Shown piece by piece: positions 19,602 to 29,008 of a stretch of 64,000 nucleotides of DNA. The stretch is from Candidatus Limnocylindrales bacterium (GTDB lineage: Bacteria; Desulfobacterota; Binatia; UBA1149; CAITLU01), in assembly GCA_035571835.1 (NCBI GenBank), contig DATNBU010000017.1, positions 294,687 through 358,686 on the forward strand, written 5' to 3'. A program made the translations under genes and the position numbers. The stretch's first letter is position 1. Every line of letters starts with the position of its first letter. The notes under the pieces were generated by a model, which saw only the letters and a list, made by a program, of their open reading frames with translations, was not told the origin of the DNA and searched no databases.

Positions 19602-20258
19602 ATGAAGACAGTATTTGTCAGTCACGCTACCACTGATCGACCGTTCGTCGAGGGTCAGCTCATTCCGTTCATGCACTCACACGGCTTGCAGACTTGGTAC
19701 TCGAAGGACGCCATCAGCACGGGAGCTCACTGGGAAAGGGCCATTCGCGCTGGTCTGCAGGCCTCGGACTGGTTTCTGCTTGTCGTCTCGCGAAGCGCGA
19801 TTGCCTCGGAATGGGTCGGTTGTGAAGTTGATTGGGCGCTGGAGAACCGGGCTTCTCGTCTGGTCCCCGTAGTCATTGCGGACGCGAGTGCAAGCGAGCT
19901 TCATCTTCGCCTGCGTCTGATTCAATCGGTAGATTGGAGATCATCGCCGTCTGAGGCGAAAAGGAAGTTGCTCGCAATATGGGGGATCTCCAGTCGTACA
20001 GAAAACGCTGACCCCGCCCGCCCGCATGAAGATCTAAAATTTGATGATTACTTGTACGCGCGACCAAAAAACTGGCACTGCATTTTTTGTGGATGGAAGT
20101 GCAACGAAGATTATAACGACTACCTCTGCAAGCAATGCAGCAAGATACGTCCATTCGTGGGCGGCTCGGCCACCATGGTCAAGTGTGGGTCATGTGAAGG
20201 TTATAGTCTTGGACTTGCTGAGTACTGCGAGTGGTGCGGCAAACGCTTTCGCGCGTAA
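19602..20258 (+). CDS. TIR-domain protein with C-terminal double zinc ribbon
   Basis: 218 residues. Residues 1-125 are a TIR domain: MKTVFVSHATTDRPFVEGQ (strand A), TWYSKDAISTGAHWERAI (BB loop region), SDWFLLVVSRSAIASEWVG and CEVDWALENRA. Glu75, in the WVxxE pattern, aligns with the catalytic Glu of TIR NAD-hydrolases. After a linker, residues 155-218 hold four CxxC pairs (CIFC, CKQC, CGSC, CEWC), two likely zinc ribbons that could bind nucleic acid or protein. Bacterial TIR proteins commonly act in anti-phage defence by destroying or converting NAD+. It is convergent with the kinase-TIR gene (132-base gap). Not long enough for any sensor beyond the zinc ribbons. Confidence 0.85.
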   Translation: MKTVFVSHATTDRPFVEGQLIPFMHSHGLQTWYSKDAISTGAHWERAIRAGLQASDWFLLVVSRSAIASEWVGCEVDWALENRASRLVPVVIADASASELHLRLRLIQSVDWRSSPSEAKRKLLAIWGISSRTENADPARPHEDLKFDDYLYARPKNWHCIFCGWKCNEDYNDYLCKQCSKIRPFVGGSATMVKCGSCEGYSLGLAEYCEWCGKRFRA

Positions 20259-20390
20259 CCCTTTCCTATCGAGGCACGTCTGATGGCGGCTGGGGTGCTC
20301 CAGCACTGCACATGCGGCTTACGCTTTTTCCCCGCGAGTACGCTCGAGGATCGATGATGCTGAATTGCCCGCGGCATCGACCGAAGCTTT

Positions 20391-23300
20391 TCAATTGGAT
20401 GTGGCGAGCGTTTGCTTCACCAGTTGAACGAGATCGGCAATTGCGTGATCCACATATACGTTCTGCTGGTCGAGAAGAAGAATCGCGTCGTAGTCTAGTA
20501 GAGCTTTTACTGCTGGGTCATCCGATGCGATGTTTTCGCGCTCGAATCCCTCCTGAAACACGGGGATCATAGGCCGGCCAAACTGATAAGCCGCCCCAAT
20601 CTCTTCCCGGACCCAGCGTGACTCCAGTGTTCCAGGTGCGAGCAAACAGACAAAGACCTCGCAATCCTGAATTGCGCGCAACAGTTTCTCGGGAAACCTG
20701 ACCGCACCGTCGAGCCGCTTGGTATCAACGAACGTCGCGATGCCATACGAGTCCTTGAGCTTGTCAGAAATAAAGCGGGCCGCCATTGAACTCTTCTCAC
20801 GGTTGTAACTGAGGAAAACCGGCGGCGCGTTATCCGATCGCAGTTTTCCATTGAGAGACGAATCGAATGCCTTGAAGAATATTTCCATCGACTCAAAGCG
20901 CTTCTGCGGATCAGTAGCTAAGCCGCGCTCCAGCACGTTGGACAACGGCGCGGGGAAATCTGGCCAACGATTTCGCTTCGCCTCCTCGTGAGCTTTCGTA
21001 GGGCCACGAAGGAAATTGCGCGCTCGCTGCTGGGGATCGTTCTGTCCATGAAACGGACGCGAACCGGTCACCAGAAGGTAAGCAAGAGCCGCAAGAGCGA
21101 ACTGGTCGCTGCTCGCCGTCGCCGATTCCGCGTCCCACTGTTCGGGCGCCATGAAAGCGGGTACCCCGGTAACAGGACTGCGACCCGCGCTAACCGAGCT
21201 GACAAAATCTGTAAGATACGCGTTCTCTTCGGCATCGAAACAGACGGCCGTCGGCTTCAAGTTGCCGTGGACCATGTTCTGGCGGTGTGCGTATGTTAGC
21301 GCGCTGGAGAGTTGCTGCATCCATTTGACGATCAAATTCCGCGCGATCGGTTGCGTAGGCAAGAGTCGATCGGCCAGATTGCCGCCGTCCATAAGTGTCG
21401 AACACAGGTAAGGTATTCGAAGAGATTTCCCTTCGACCGTAATCTCTGCCGTCCCATAATCGCGAACGGAGCATATATGAGGATGTTGAAGTTGCTGTGC
21501 AATTCTGGCCTCTCGTTCAAAGTCTTCGCAGTATCCCGCGTAGTTCGTTAGCTCTGCTGAGAGCAATTTAATGGCGACCTTTCCTCCGCGCGTGTCGTCG
21601 GCACTGTAAACCGCACTCTTAGCGCTCGATCGAAGACAAGTGCCGAGATTGTAGCGGCTAGCGATCGTGTGCCCGGTGAGATCCGGCAGGGTGGTGTCCA
21701 GAGCGTGGCGGAACGTAAAAACCGTGTTTCCGATCCGGATGCTGGCGCCGAAGAACAATGGTGTCTCCTCCTCCGCCACGATTCGTCGGCCATTCATGAA
21801 AGTACCGTTCGTGCTTCCGAGATCGAGGATTACAAACCCCGAATCGACGCGGCGAACTCGTGCGTGGCGTCGAGAAAGTTCCGGATCGGAGAACCGAAGG
21901 TCACAGCCCGCATCGCGTCCGATCTCGAATTCTGATCGAGCGATTGCGTAGCTGCGCCCGACTGAACCTGCGTCACTCGATTCTGTGATTACGATCTGCG
22001 CCTGACTGGAGCTCGTAGGCGTGACCATCTGCGTAGGGTCAAATGCGCTCTCGGCGGCGGATGCTTTGCCCGCAGCAACGGCATGCGGATTAGCCGGCGG
22101 CGTTCGGAGAGGCGCGGACGGTGCGATTCGAGTCGCGTCGCCCGTGTCTACGGGATCTGACCCGTCGTGCGTCGCAATCTCGACGCGCTCTGGCGTCGGT
22201 TTGTCGCTATTCCGGGGAGGGTTTTTTTCCGACTCAGGATTCAGGTTGGGCGACGGAGGCGTCTGTCGTTCAACGCGGCCCAAGGCTGCAACAAAGGCGC
22301 CGCCAATCGCACGAAGTCGCGCAAATAGCCTGAAAACAGGCTGACCAGTCTGAAGATTTGACCCTTCGCGATTCTCGACGTCCGGCCTTTCGCGAACAGA
22401 ACCACGCCTCGCGTTTTGCGCAAACGGCGCAATTATACGCTCACGGGTTCGCTCAGCGTGCTCTCGTAGTGCGGAAACACGCGCGGCTTGGTCGGCTGTC
22501 GGTGGGATGTCCTCGACTTGGTCGAGAATAGTCAGGCAGAGCGCAACGTCACCTGTTTCAAGCGCTACATTCGCATCATCGATGAGACGGTGGGCTAGAA
22601 GCTGACGTCGCTGCGAGGCCTCGAACTCGCGCGCCTCTTCGAGTATCGCACGAACCGAAGAGTGTTCAGGGAGTTCCAGAAGGATCGCCTCGCATCTGGA
22701 GATGACCTCCGTCGCGTTTCCAATCCGTAGCATCCCCTTCAGCGCGGGCATTTCAGATTCGAGTTCGTGCGCCCGAATGATGCCGCGCCGCAACGCATTG
22801 AGTCGGGAATCGAGTTGGCCTTCCAAATCCTGCAAGGTTTGGAGGCCGATCTGGCGACCGGCGCTAACATCGACTGCTTCGGCAATGGCACTGCCGACTC
22901 GCTTCTCGAACGATTTCTGAAGCTTTTGCAGCTCCGAAAGTCGAGGGGCTAGTTTCTGGCGTAGCTTCCCAGCTTCTGATCTTAGACGATCAAGAACCGA
23001 CTCGAGCTCGAACTTCATCTCGTCAAGGTCGGCAAATCGATCAGTAGCCTCCCTTCGAATGGCACGCTCAACGATGACTGCGAGATCCTCCGGTATCTTC
23101 TGATCGAGGCTCCGTAGCGGCGGGATCTTTGCCGATCGAATATGATCCAGAAGCTCTATCGGATCGTCGCCTTGGAACGGTGGCCGATAAGCGAGCATCT
23201 CGTAGCAAACCGCGCCGAGGGAATACTGGTCGGACCTCGCATCAGCGCGACCACGAACCTGCTCTGGCGACATATACTTCAGGGTGCCCATGATCATTCC

Positions 23301-23792
23301 GGTACGTGTCGAAGACGTGGACGCCGTCATCTTCGCGATTCCGAAATCAATGATCTTGACGCGACCATCGCGTTGAACGATCACATTGCCTGGCTTGACG
23401 TCGCGATGAATTATTCCCTGACTGTGTGCATAAAAGAGCGCATCGCAGAGCTGGATCATGATCCAGACTTTTTCTTCTATGTCGATCTTGACGTGATCAG
23501 CGAGGAGCCGCTTGAGTTCCTGACCCTCGAGAAGCTCCATTACAATGAAGATGCGGTCATCTTCTTCTCCGACATCGTATATTGTGACGATGTTTTGATG
23601 GCGGAGACCGGCACACGCCTGTGCCTCTGAGATGAATCGGGTTCGAAGTTCGTCGTTGGTTTCGACGTCTGGCGAAATCGATTTTAGGGCAACGAAACGA
23701 TTCAGACGTGAATCGCGCGCCTTGTAGACCGTGCCCATGCCGCCACGGCCAATTCGTTCAACAAGCTCATATTTTCCTATACTCTCGGCCAT
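20391..23792 (-). CDS. Ser/Thr kinase - FHA - pseudokinase - TIR fusion protein
   Basis: 1133 residues. Residues 8-270 are a PknB-type kinase with intact motifs: GRGGMG, Lys37 in VALK, HRD (129-131), DFG (149-151) and SPEQ. Residues 270-460 are charged and helical, probably coiled coil. A Pro/Ser-rich linker (about 505-610) leads to an FHA domain (612-695; GRD, SRRHARV, GSTNGT), which binds phosphothreonine peptides. Residues 713-980 are a second kinase fold that keeps Lys742 (VAIK) and APEQW but has HGN in place of HRD (842-844) and lacks the DFG glycine (DFV), so it is likely a pseudokinase. Residues 990-1090 are a TIR domain (PPVFLSYNREKSSMA, ESRWVREEIGAAY) with Glu1064 at the NADase catalytic position. 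No membrane segment. The parts suggest phosphorylation-controlled TIR activity; that function is inferred. Confidence 0.88.
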   Translation of the reverse strand: MAESIGKYELVERIGRGGMGTVYKARDSRLNRFVALKSISPDVETNDELRTRFISEAQACAGLRHQNIVTIYDVGEEDDRIFIVMELLEGQELKRLLADHVKIDIEEKVWIMIQLCDALFYAHSQGIIHRDVKPGNVIVQRDGRVKIIDFGIAKMTASTSSTRTGMIMGTLKYMSPEQVRGRADARSDQYSLGAVCYEMLAYRPPFQGDDPIELLDHIRSAKIPPLRSLDQKIPEDLAVIVERAIRREATDRFADLDEMKFELESVLDRLRSEAGKLRQKLAPRLSELQKLQKSFEKRVGSAIAEAVDVSAGRQIGLQTLQDLEGQLDSRLNALRRGIIRAHELESEMPALKGMLRIGNATEVISRCEAILLELPEHSSVRAILEEAREFEASQRRQLLAHRLIDDANVALETGDVALCLTILDQVEDIPPTADQAARVSALREHAERTRERIIAPFAQNARRGSVRERPDVENREGSNLQTGQPVFRLFARLRAIGGAFVAALGRVERQTPPSPNLNPESEKNPPRNSDKPTPERVEIATHDGSDPVDTGDATRIAPSAPLRTPPANPHAVAAGKASAAESAFDPTQMVTPTSSSQAQIVITESSDAGSVGRSYAIARSEFEIGRDAGCDLRFSDPELSRRHARVRRVDSGFVILDLGSTNGTFMNGRRIVAEEETPLFFGASIRIGNTVFTFRHALDTTLPDLTGHTIASRYNLGTCLRSSAKSAVYSADDTRGGKVAIKLLSAELTNYAGYCEDFEREARIAQQLQHPHICSVRDYGTAEITVEGKSLRIPYLCSTLMDGGNLADRLLPTQPIARNLIVKWMQQLSSALTYAHRQNMVHGNLKPTAVCFDAEENAYLTDFVSSVSAGRSPVTGVPAFMAPEQWDAESATASSDQFALAALAYLLVTGSRPFHGQNDPQQRARNFLRGPTKAHEEAKRNRWPDFPAPLSNVLERGLATDPQKRFESMEIFFKAFDSSLNGKLRSDNAPPVFLSYNREKSSMAARFISDKLKDSYGIATFVDTKRLDGAVRFPEKLLRAIQDCEVFVCLLAPGTLESRWVREEIGAAYQFGRPMIPVFQEGFERENIASDDPAVKALLDYDAILLLDQQNVYVDHAIADLVQLVKQTLATSN

Positions 23793-23980
23793 CTGAAGAG
23801 CTCCGGGCGATTGTGAATCGGGAGTTTAATGGACGTCGCGTTCGTTAGTCGAGCTCTGCTCGCGGCCCAAGCCTACGGAAGAGTCGAGGAGGTGTCGGCA
23901 GTCACCTCGATCCGATTTCGCCGCATTTTCCTCGCCAGGATATATTCCCTCCACCTTAAATCGGTGGCCGTGCGGTTCGC

Positions 23981-24856
23981 CTACTCATCCAGTTTTGCCA
24001 TCCACCCACGGTTTTCCGCGGAGATCACGTCTTCGCACTGTCGGACGAATTCTGACCACGCCGCACCCGAAGCATTCGTCTTTAGTGCACGCCATTCGGC
24101 GAGAAGATCGGTGAGCTGTCGGGCAGTCGCCGCAAACGTGGTAGCTTGGAAGTCATAGCGGCTTGCAGCTGCATGAGCCGTTATGGCTCCGGTGACCGTC
24201 GTGACCACGGCGACCCAGGGACCCAAAACGATTTTTGAATCCGATCCGACGGCGGTAACGATTCCACCCATCACGGCGGCGGCTAGTCCTAGAGCAAGTT
24301 CGATCAGCCTGTATTGCTCCGCGCGGGTCGCATTCCAGACCGATTTTGGGCGATAGTAAGAATTGATCTGTTCGTCGATTCGGAGATTCAAGTAATCTTC
24401 CGGCTTGGTGAAAGATGGAGCGGCCATTTTGATCTCACCCGTTTTTGCGCGCGCAAGCTCTAGCCCCATTCCCCATTCACGAATTTCTTTGCATTTTGTG
24501 CGGAGGGCGGCCGCCGGATCCGTGAGCGATGCGTACTTGTCGACCTGAGCGAGAAATTGGAAGACCTCGGTTTTGATGGCTTCCGATATCGATCGAGCAC
24601 GTTGCCAACAACTTGTGTGTTCTCGCGAGAGGAAATTCGCCGTCACAAATGGTGCTACTGTCAGACAAGCTGCGCCTGCTGCCGCAATTCTCGTGTTACC
24701 ACCGAACGAAGCCGCAAGGGTCTGCAATAGTGCACCGCTCGCTGTAAGTACCAAGACGGCTGTTCGGGAAATCGCGATTGAACGTTTGAGCCGATCTGCG
24801 GTAACTGACCATCCAACATGTTCATTCCATTGCGCACGCACGTCGGCCTGACTCAC
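23981..24856 (-). CDS. SLATT/DUF4231-like membrane protein with two helix pairs
   Basis: 291 residues, GTG start. Two pairs of membrane helices are visible at about 29-50 and 55-76, and at 186-204 and 210-231. The second half follows the SLATT pattern: an amphipathic lead (IDEQINSYYRPKSVWN), two helices, a soluble helical part, then FVRQCEDVISAENRGWMAKL, which matches the ExxI..E...W ending of that family. SLATT proteins are predicted pore-forming effectors of nucleotide-dependent conflict systems. It reads in the same direction as the kinase-TIR gene and lies 188 bases upstream of it, so they may share a transcript. Family assignment is by motif and topology only. Confidence 0.65.
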   Translation of the reverse strand: MSQADVRAQWNEHVGWSVTADRLKRSIAISRTAVLVLTASGALLQTLAASFGGNTRIAAAGAACLTVAPFVTANFLSREHTSCWQRARSISEAIKTEVFQFLAQVDKYASLTDPAAALRTKCKEIREWGMGLELARAKTGEIKMAAPSFTKPEDYLNLRIDEQINSYYRPKSVWNATRAEQYRLIELALGLAAAVMGGIVTAVGSDSKIVLGPWVAVVTTVTGAITAHAAASRYDFQATTFAATARQLTDLLAEWRALKTNASGAAWSEFVRQCEDVISAENRGWMAKLDE

Positions 24857-25357
24857 GGCTGGTCCTCAAGGCGTCGACTATTGCGGGTCGCAGATAGGCC
24901 ACTCAGTGGGTATTGCATAGAGTCCTTTCCACCCGATTGTAATCCGCGTTATCGATCTGGCTTAAGCTATGGATTTCTATTCAAGTGTCTGCGTGTGTAG
25001 AACCGCAATGACGGTCTGCGGCCGAGCTAATGTGCCAAGTCTGCAATCCTAAGGAAACGTCTGCAGTTTCATGTCCCGTCATGCCTTGAGTCTGCCCTCA
25101 ACTTGCACGATTGGACGCGTCGTCGACCTGGCAACGTGCGCATCCGAACGCGACAGCAGGTAGATGCTGGCTGTAGGGCTCATTGGCGGGACCTCAACCC
25201 TGCAGCTTTTGTGCACGGAGTACAGACTATCGGACAGGGAACCGAAGATCGCAGCAGCGCGTACGCAACGGAAATGCCCGCTGGAATTCCTCTGTGGCCG
25301 TCTGACTAAATCACCTTGCGAAGGACCTTGCTTGCAAAGCCACGAGCGGCGCAGCCA
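24857..25357. other. Gene-free right flank of the island, 501 bp
   Basis: Lies between the start of the SLATT-like gene and the stop of the CotH gene. Moderately A/T rich on the left, returning to G/C-rich sequence near 25320. Open frames here lack protein-like composition. It must hold the promoter of the SLATT-like gene. No tRNA, repeat or convincing terminator seen. Confidence 0.4.
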
Positions 25358-28300
25358 TCAGTCTGCGACCGGCACCGCCGGCACGCACAGCTCGGCTTCG
25401 CGCGACGTCGAAAAGATCGATTCCGCAAACAGATCGGCAGCGTTCACGCCGAGCGCCGGGATGTGCACGGGCGATAGTTTGCTGCGGGCCGCCTTGTAGC
25501 AGAGCAGGTGCCGTCCCGGCGTCTTGACCGGGCCGTCGACGGCGGCCGGCACGCAGACCTGGGTCGGCGGACGCAGCACGTAATCGCGCGACTCGAACAG
25601 ATCCTCGAAGTGCACCTGCGCGTTCGGCGGGAAGTAGCGCGGCAGGTTCTTCGACAGCGACGCGCGGTAGCACTTGTAGAAGTCGACGCCGTGCGAACCG
25701 AAGTCCGGCGACGAAACCGGCGCCGCCAGATCGATGACGGCCGGCGCAAGCAGGCGAAGCGGCTTGCCGATGTCGAGATAGAACGGACCGAGCGCGCTGT
25801 CGTAGTGCTGCGCGAAGAGCGGCACGTGCAAAGGCTCGCCGTCGATCGGCTTCAGCGGATACGACCGCAGATGCGTCGAGTCGTCGATCGCCGCGGTGCC
25901 GTCGCGTTCGCCGGCAACGCAGATCGATTGCGCGACCGGCAGCTCGTAGCTGACCGCGCCGTCGAGCTCGTCGTCGATCGTGATCTCGACCGGCGCGAAC
26001 GGCTGGCCCTGCTTCGCGGCGTAGCAAAGGAAGCTGTCGCCGGCGTCCGGTGCTTCCGTGGCGTGCGACGCCGACGAACACTGCAGGTCGGCCATGTCGA
26101 TGGTTCCGTCGGCGTCGTTGTCGATGCCGTCGTTGCACTCGGGCACCTCGGTCTCGGCGCTTGCGCCCGCACACCCGGCGTCTGCAAGGTCGATGAAGCC
26201 GTCTCCATCGTCGTCGATGCCGTTCGAACAATGCGGCGGTTCCACCGAACCGGGCGTACCGGCGTTCATCGCGCTCGCCTTCCAGCCCGACGCGAGTCCC
26301 CACGCCGAAAGGTCGGCCGTCGCATCGCGAATGACGAGCGACCTTCCGGGACCGTCGGTCGACGGATACCACGCGTCGTCGTACTCGAAATCGTGGATCA
26401 CCGAGTTGTCGGCGGCCACGAGCGTGATGCGCTCGCCGCCGTTGTCGAGGCGCCCGCTGTACTGTCCGAGCACCGGATGGCCGGGTCCGTAAACTGCCGG
26501 GAACGTCGTCGTGCTCTCGACCGCAACCGCAACTGCTCCCGCGCCGAGCATCGTCGCGGGGAAGTTGAACGTGACGCCGGCAGTCAGGCGCACGCCGGCA
26601 AGGCTCACCGGCGACGCGCTGATGTTGCGGATCTCCAGGTATTCGGCCCCGGTGCCGGCCGACGGATTGTACATGAGCTCGGTGATGCGCAGCGGCGATA
26701 CCGGCGTGAACGCGGTGTCGGAGATTGCGCTCCACACATTGCCGGACGAAAGCGCGCGCGCGCGGATCGTAACCGCTGCGCTCAGCGTGATCGCTCCGGA
26801 GTACGGACTTGCCGACGGTGAGACCGCGCCGCCGGGAATGCGCGGATCGCTGCCGTCGGTGGTTACCCAGATGACGGCTCCGGCCGGCCCCGAGATCGTG
26901 ACCTGATCACCGGCGAAGAACTGGCCGCCGTTTTTCGAGAATTCCGGTGCATCGACGGACGGATACAGGCCGGCGCTGCGGAACTGGTCGACCTGGATGC
27001 GCGTGCGCGCCGGAAAGTAGTTGAGCAGCAGCCGCTGGTTCTCGGCGATCCATTCGATGTCGCGCGTGTACGGGATCGTGCGGCGATGATCGCCCCAGCG
27101 CGCCGATTCGCCGACGATGGCGTGGTAGATCTGGTCGCGGCGCTTGCGCCAGCGCACCTTGGCGGCTTCCGGTGTCAGCGCACCGCCGTTGAAGAAGTGC
27201 TTGTGCACGCGATCGGCGAACGCGAGGCGGAACTCCGGGCTCTTGCGCAGGTTCGCGTAGACCGCGCCTGGCGTGTCGATGGCTCCGAGGCTCACGCGAT
27301 TGGCGTTCGGCGAGTTGAACGTGTCCTCGCCGTCCCAGTTGAAGAAGCGGAATCCGGCTCCGGCCTCGCGCTTCCGGCCGGCGTACCAGTTCTTCTCCGG
27401 CCAGTCGTAGTTGGCTGCGTAGATGTTCGAGATCATGTAGTCGGAGAAGTTGTCGACGTCGAGGTACTGGCGCACGGCATCGTAGCCGGCGAGCGTCTCG
27501 ACCGGTCCGGCCGCGAGATCCTGCAGCGTGTCCCACGAATTGCGGTCGCCGTCGATGACCTTGCCGGCGTTGAGCGCATCGTAGTCTTCTTCGACGCCGC
27601 CGAAGTACGACGCGAGGAACGGACCGCTCGGCCTTTCGGTCGGACGGTACATGCCCCAGTAACGGCCGTTGATGAACAGCTGCACGTACGTCGTGTGCGC
27701 CGAGGCCTGTCCCATCGCGAGCTGCGTGTCCTTGAGCCACGTGTCGCGAATGTATTCGGCGCGTGAGAAGCCGGCCGGCCACGAATTGCCGTGCGTGGCC
27801 GTCAGCGTGATCGTATCGAAGCTGTCGACCGGCGAGTCCGGGAAGAACGGATAGACGAGCTTGGACGGCCCGTAGATGCTCTTGAACAGCAGCCGCAGCG
27901 AGTATTTGCCCATGTCCGAAAGGCGGCTGACGCCGCCCTGGATGCGAATTCCGCAATTGATCTGGAAGCCCGCCGCGCCGTCGTCGCGGATCATTTCGAC
28001 CGAGGTCGGCCGTTCCCACTCCACACCGGTGCCGAGGCGGTGGTTGTAGATCCCGTTCTGCGGTCCGAACAGGTGATCGACGTCGGTGACGATCGAAAGT
28101 GCCGGGATCGCCTTGAGATCGCCGATGATCTCGGATGCATAGCGCGGGTCGTTTACGACATCCGGATCCATGTCGTAGTCGGCTCCGGCGAAGAGATACT
28201 CCGGCGGCTGGTCGGCAATGGTCTGCGTCAGGATGTCATTGAGATAGATGTACGTGTGCGTGACCGACGGCGTCGGATCGAGCCCCGGACCGAACGCCAT

Positions 28301-29008
28301 TGCGCGGATCATCGCGTTGGTCGTCACGCTGATCGGCGCTGTGTACGGGGTGCCGTGCGTGGGCGTCGGATCACTGCCGTCGGTCGTATAGTTGATCGTC
28401 GCGCCGGGTGTCGCCGTCGAGATCGTGACCGCAATCGGCGCGTCGTAGTAGCCGCGCGCCGGACTGAACGTGACCGGTGCGGTCGTCACGCAGTCCGCAG
28501 TTTCGTTGTTGGCCGCGCCGGGCGTCGGAATGATGAAGCAGCGCTCGGTGACGAGGTCGGATGCGAGACCGTAGCTGCGGTCGGTCGACATCGCCGGAAA
28601 CGACGGAACGTATTCGTCGATCACGGTCGTGCCGTCGGCTGCGATCAGTCCGAGATACTCTCCGCTCGACGAGAGCTTGAAGTTGGTGTGCAGCGGCTGC
28701 CCGGAGACCTGACGGTTCTTGTCGGACGTCCAGACGATCAGGTACTGGCCGGCGCCGAGTGTGGTTGCCGGGAATTGCCATTTGGTCGGCAGCGACTCGT
28801 CGTCGGTCAGGTACATGCCGCCGAGATTCGCGGTCGACGCGCTGTTGTTGAAGATCTCGACCCAGTCCGAATACTCGCCGTCCTCGTCGGTGATCGTCGT
28901 AGCGTTGGAAGCCATCAGCTCGGAGATCACGAGCGCTCGCGCCTCGCACGGAAGGAGAAACAGCGCAGCGAAAACGGCCGCGAACGGGCGAAGCGAGAAT
29001 GGACGCAT
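25358..29008 (-). CDS. Large exported CotH-kinase / lamin-tail protein
   Basis: 1216 residues. The ATG at 29008 is chosen over one nine codons upstream because GGAGGG lies four bases before it and it begins a signal peptide (MRPFSLRPFAAVFAALFLL). Order of domains: lamin-tail (LVISELMASN, about 25-140), chitobiase C-terminal-like (TINYTTDGSDPTPT), CotH (about 270-640; GIRIQGGVSR, GKYSLRLLFK, NGRYWGMYRPTERP, FRFFNWDGEDTF), a second chitobiase-type domain (WVTTDGSDPR), a second lamin-tail (LRITELMYNPS), two EF-like CxNGIDDDGDG repeats, and a 230-residue C-terminal module with paired FLCYAAK/LLCYKAA motifs. CotH proteins can be secreted protein kinases; the others are surface-binding modules. Confidence 0.88.
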   Translation of the reverse strand: MRPFSLRPFAAVFAALFLLPCEARALVISELMASNATTITDEDGEYSDWVEIFNNSASTANLGGMYLTDDESLPTKWQFPATTLGAGQYLIVWTSDKNRQVSGQPLHTNFKLSSSGEYLGLIAADGTTVIDEYVPSFPAMSTDRSYGLASDLVTERCFIIPTPGAANNETADCVTTAPVTFSPARGYYDAPIAVTISTATPGATINYTTDGSDPTPTHGTPYTAPISVTTNAMIRAMAFGPGLDPTPSVTHTYIYLNDILTQTIADQPPEYLFAGADYDMDPDVVNDPRYASEIIGDLKAIPALSIVTDVDHLFGPQNGIYNHRLGTGVEWERPTSVEMIRDDGAAGFQINCGIRIQGGVSRLSDMGKYSLRLLFKSIYGPSKLVYPFFPDSPVDSFDTITLTATHGNSWPAGFSRAEYIRDTWLKDTQLAMGQASAHTTYVQLFINGRYWGMYRPTERPSGPFLASYFGGVEEDYDALNAGKVIDGDRNSWDTLQDLAAGPVETLAGYDAVRQYLDVDNFSDYMISNIYAANYDWPEKNWYAGRKREAGAGFRFFNWDGEDTFNSPNANRVSLGAIDTPGAVYANLRKSPEFRLAFADRVHKHFFNGGALTPEAAKVRWRKRRDQIYHAIVGESARWGDHRRTIPYTRDIEWIAENQRLLLNYFPARTRIQVDQFRSAGLYPSVDAPEFSKNGGQFFAGDQVTISGPAGAVIWVTTDGSDPRIPGGAVSPSASPYSGAITLSAAVTIRARALSSGNVWSAISDTAFTPVSPLRITELMYNPSAGTGAEYLEIRNISASPVSLAGVRLTAGVTFNFPATMLGAGAVAVAVESTTTFPAVYGPGHPVLGQYSGRLDNGGERITLVAADNSVIHDFEYDDAWYPSTDGPGRSLVIRDATADLSAWGLASGWKASAMNAGTPGSVEPPHCSNGIDDDGDGFIDLADAGCAGASAETEVPECNDGIDNDADGTIDMADLQCSSASHATEAPDAGDSFLCYAAKQGQPFAPVEITIDDELDGAVSYELPVAQSICVAGERDGTAAIDDSTHLRSYPLKPIDGEPLHVPLFAQHYDSALGPFYLDIGKPLRLLAPAVIDLAAPVSSPDFGSHGVDFYKCYRASLSKNLPRYFPPNAQVHFEDLFESRDYVLRPPTQVCVPAAVDGPVKTPGRHLLCYKAARSKLSPVHIPALGVNAADLFAESIFSTSREAELCVPAVPVAD

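Larger units (their letters stand above)
19330..25330. other. A/T-richer accessory island (TIR, kinase-TIR and SLATT-like genes)
   Basis: The three genes at 19602-24856 use many A/T-ending codons, unlike the strongly G/C-biased genes on both sides, and the flanking gaps are also A/T richer. Gene content is of the signalling and conflict type, while both neighbours are core or surface genes. No integrase or attachment repeat was recognised, so the borders are approximate. Acquisition by horizontal transfer is inferred from composition and content only. Confidence 0.55.

Noticed and set aside
25508-26821. 437-codon plus-strand frame within the CotH gene
   Set aside because: Antisense to a well-supported exported protein; Arg/Val/Asp-rich shadow with no domain.
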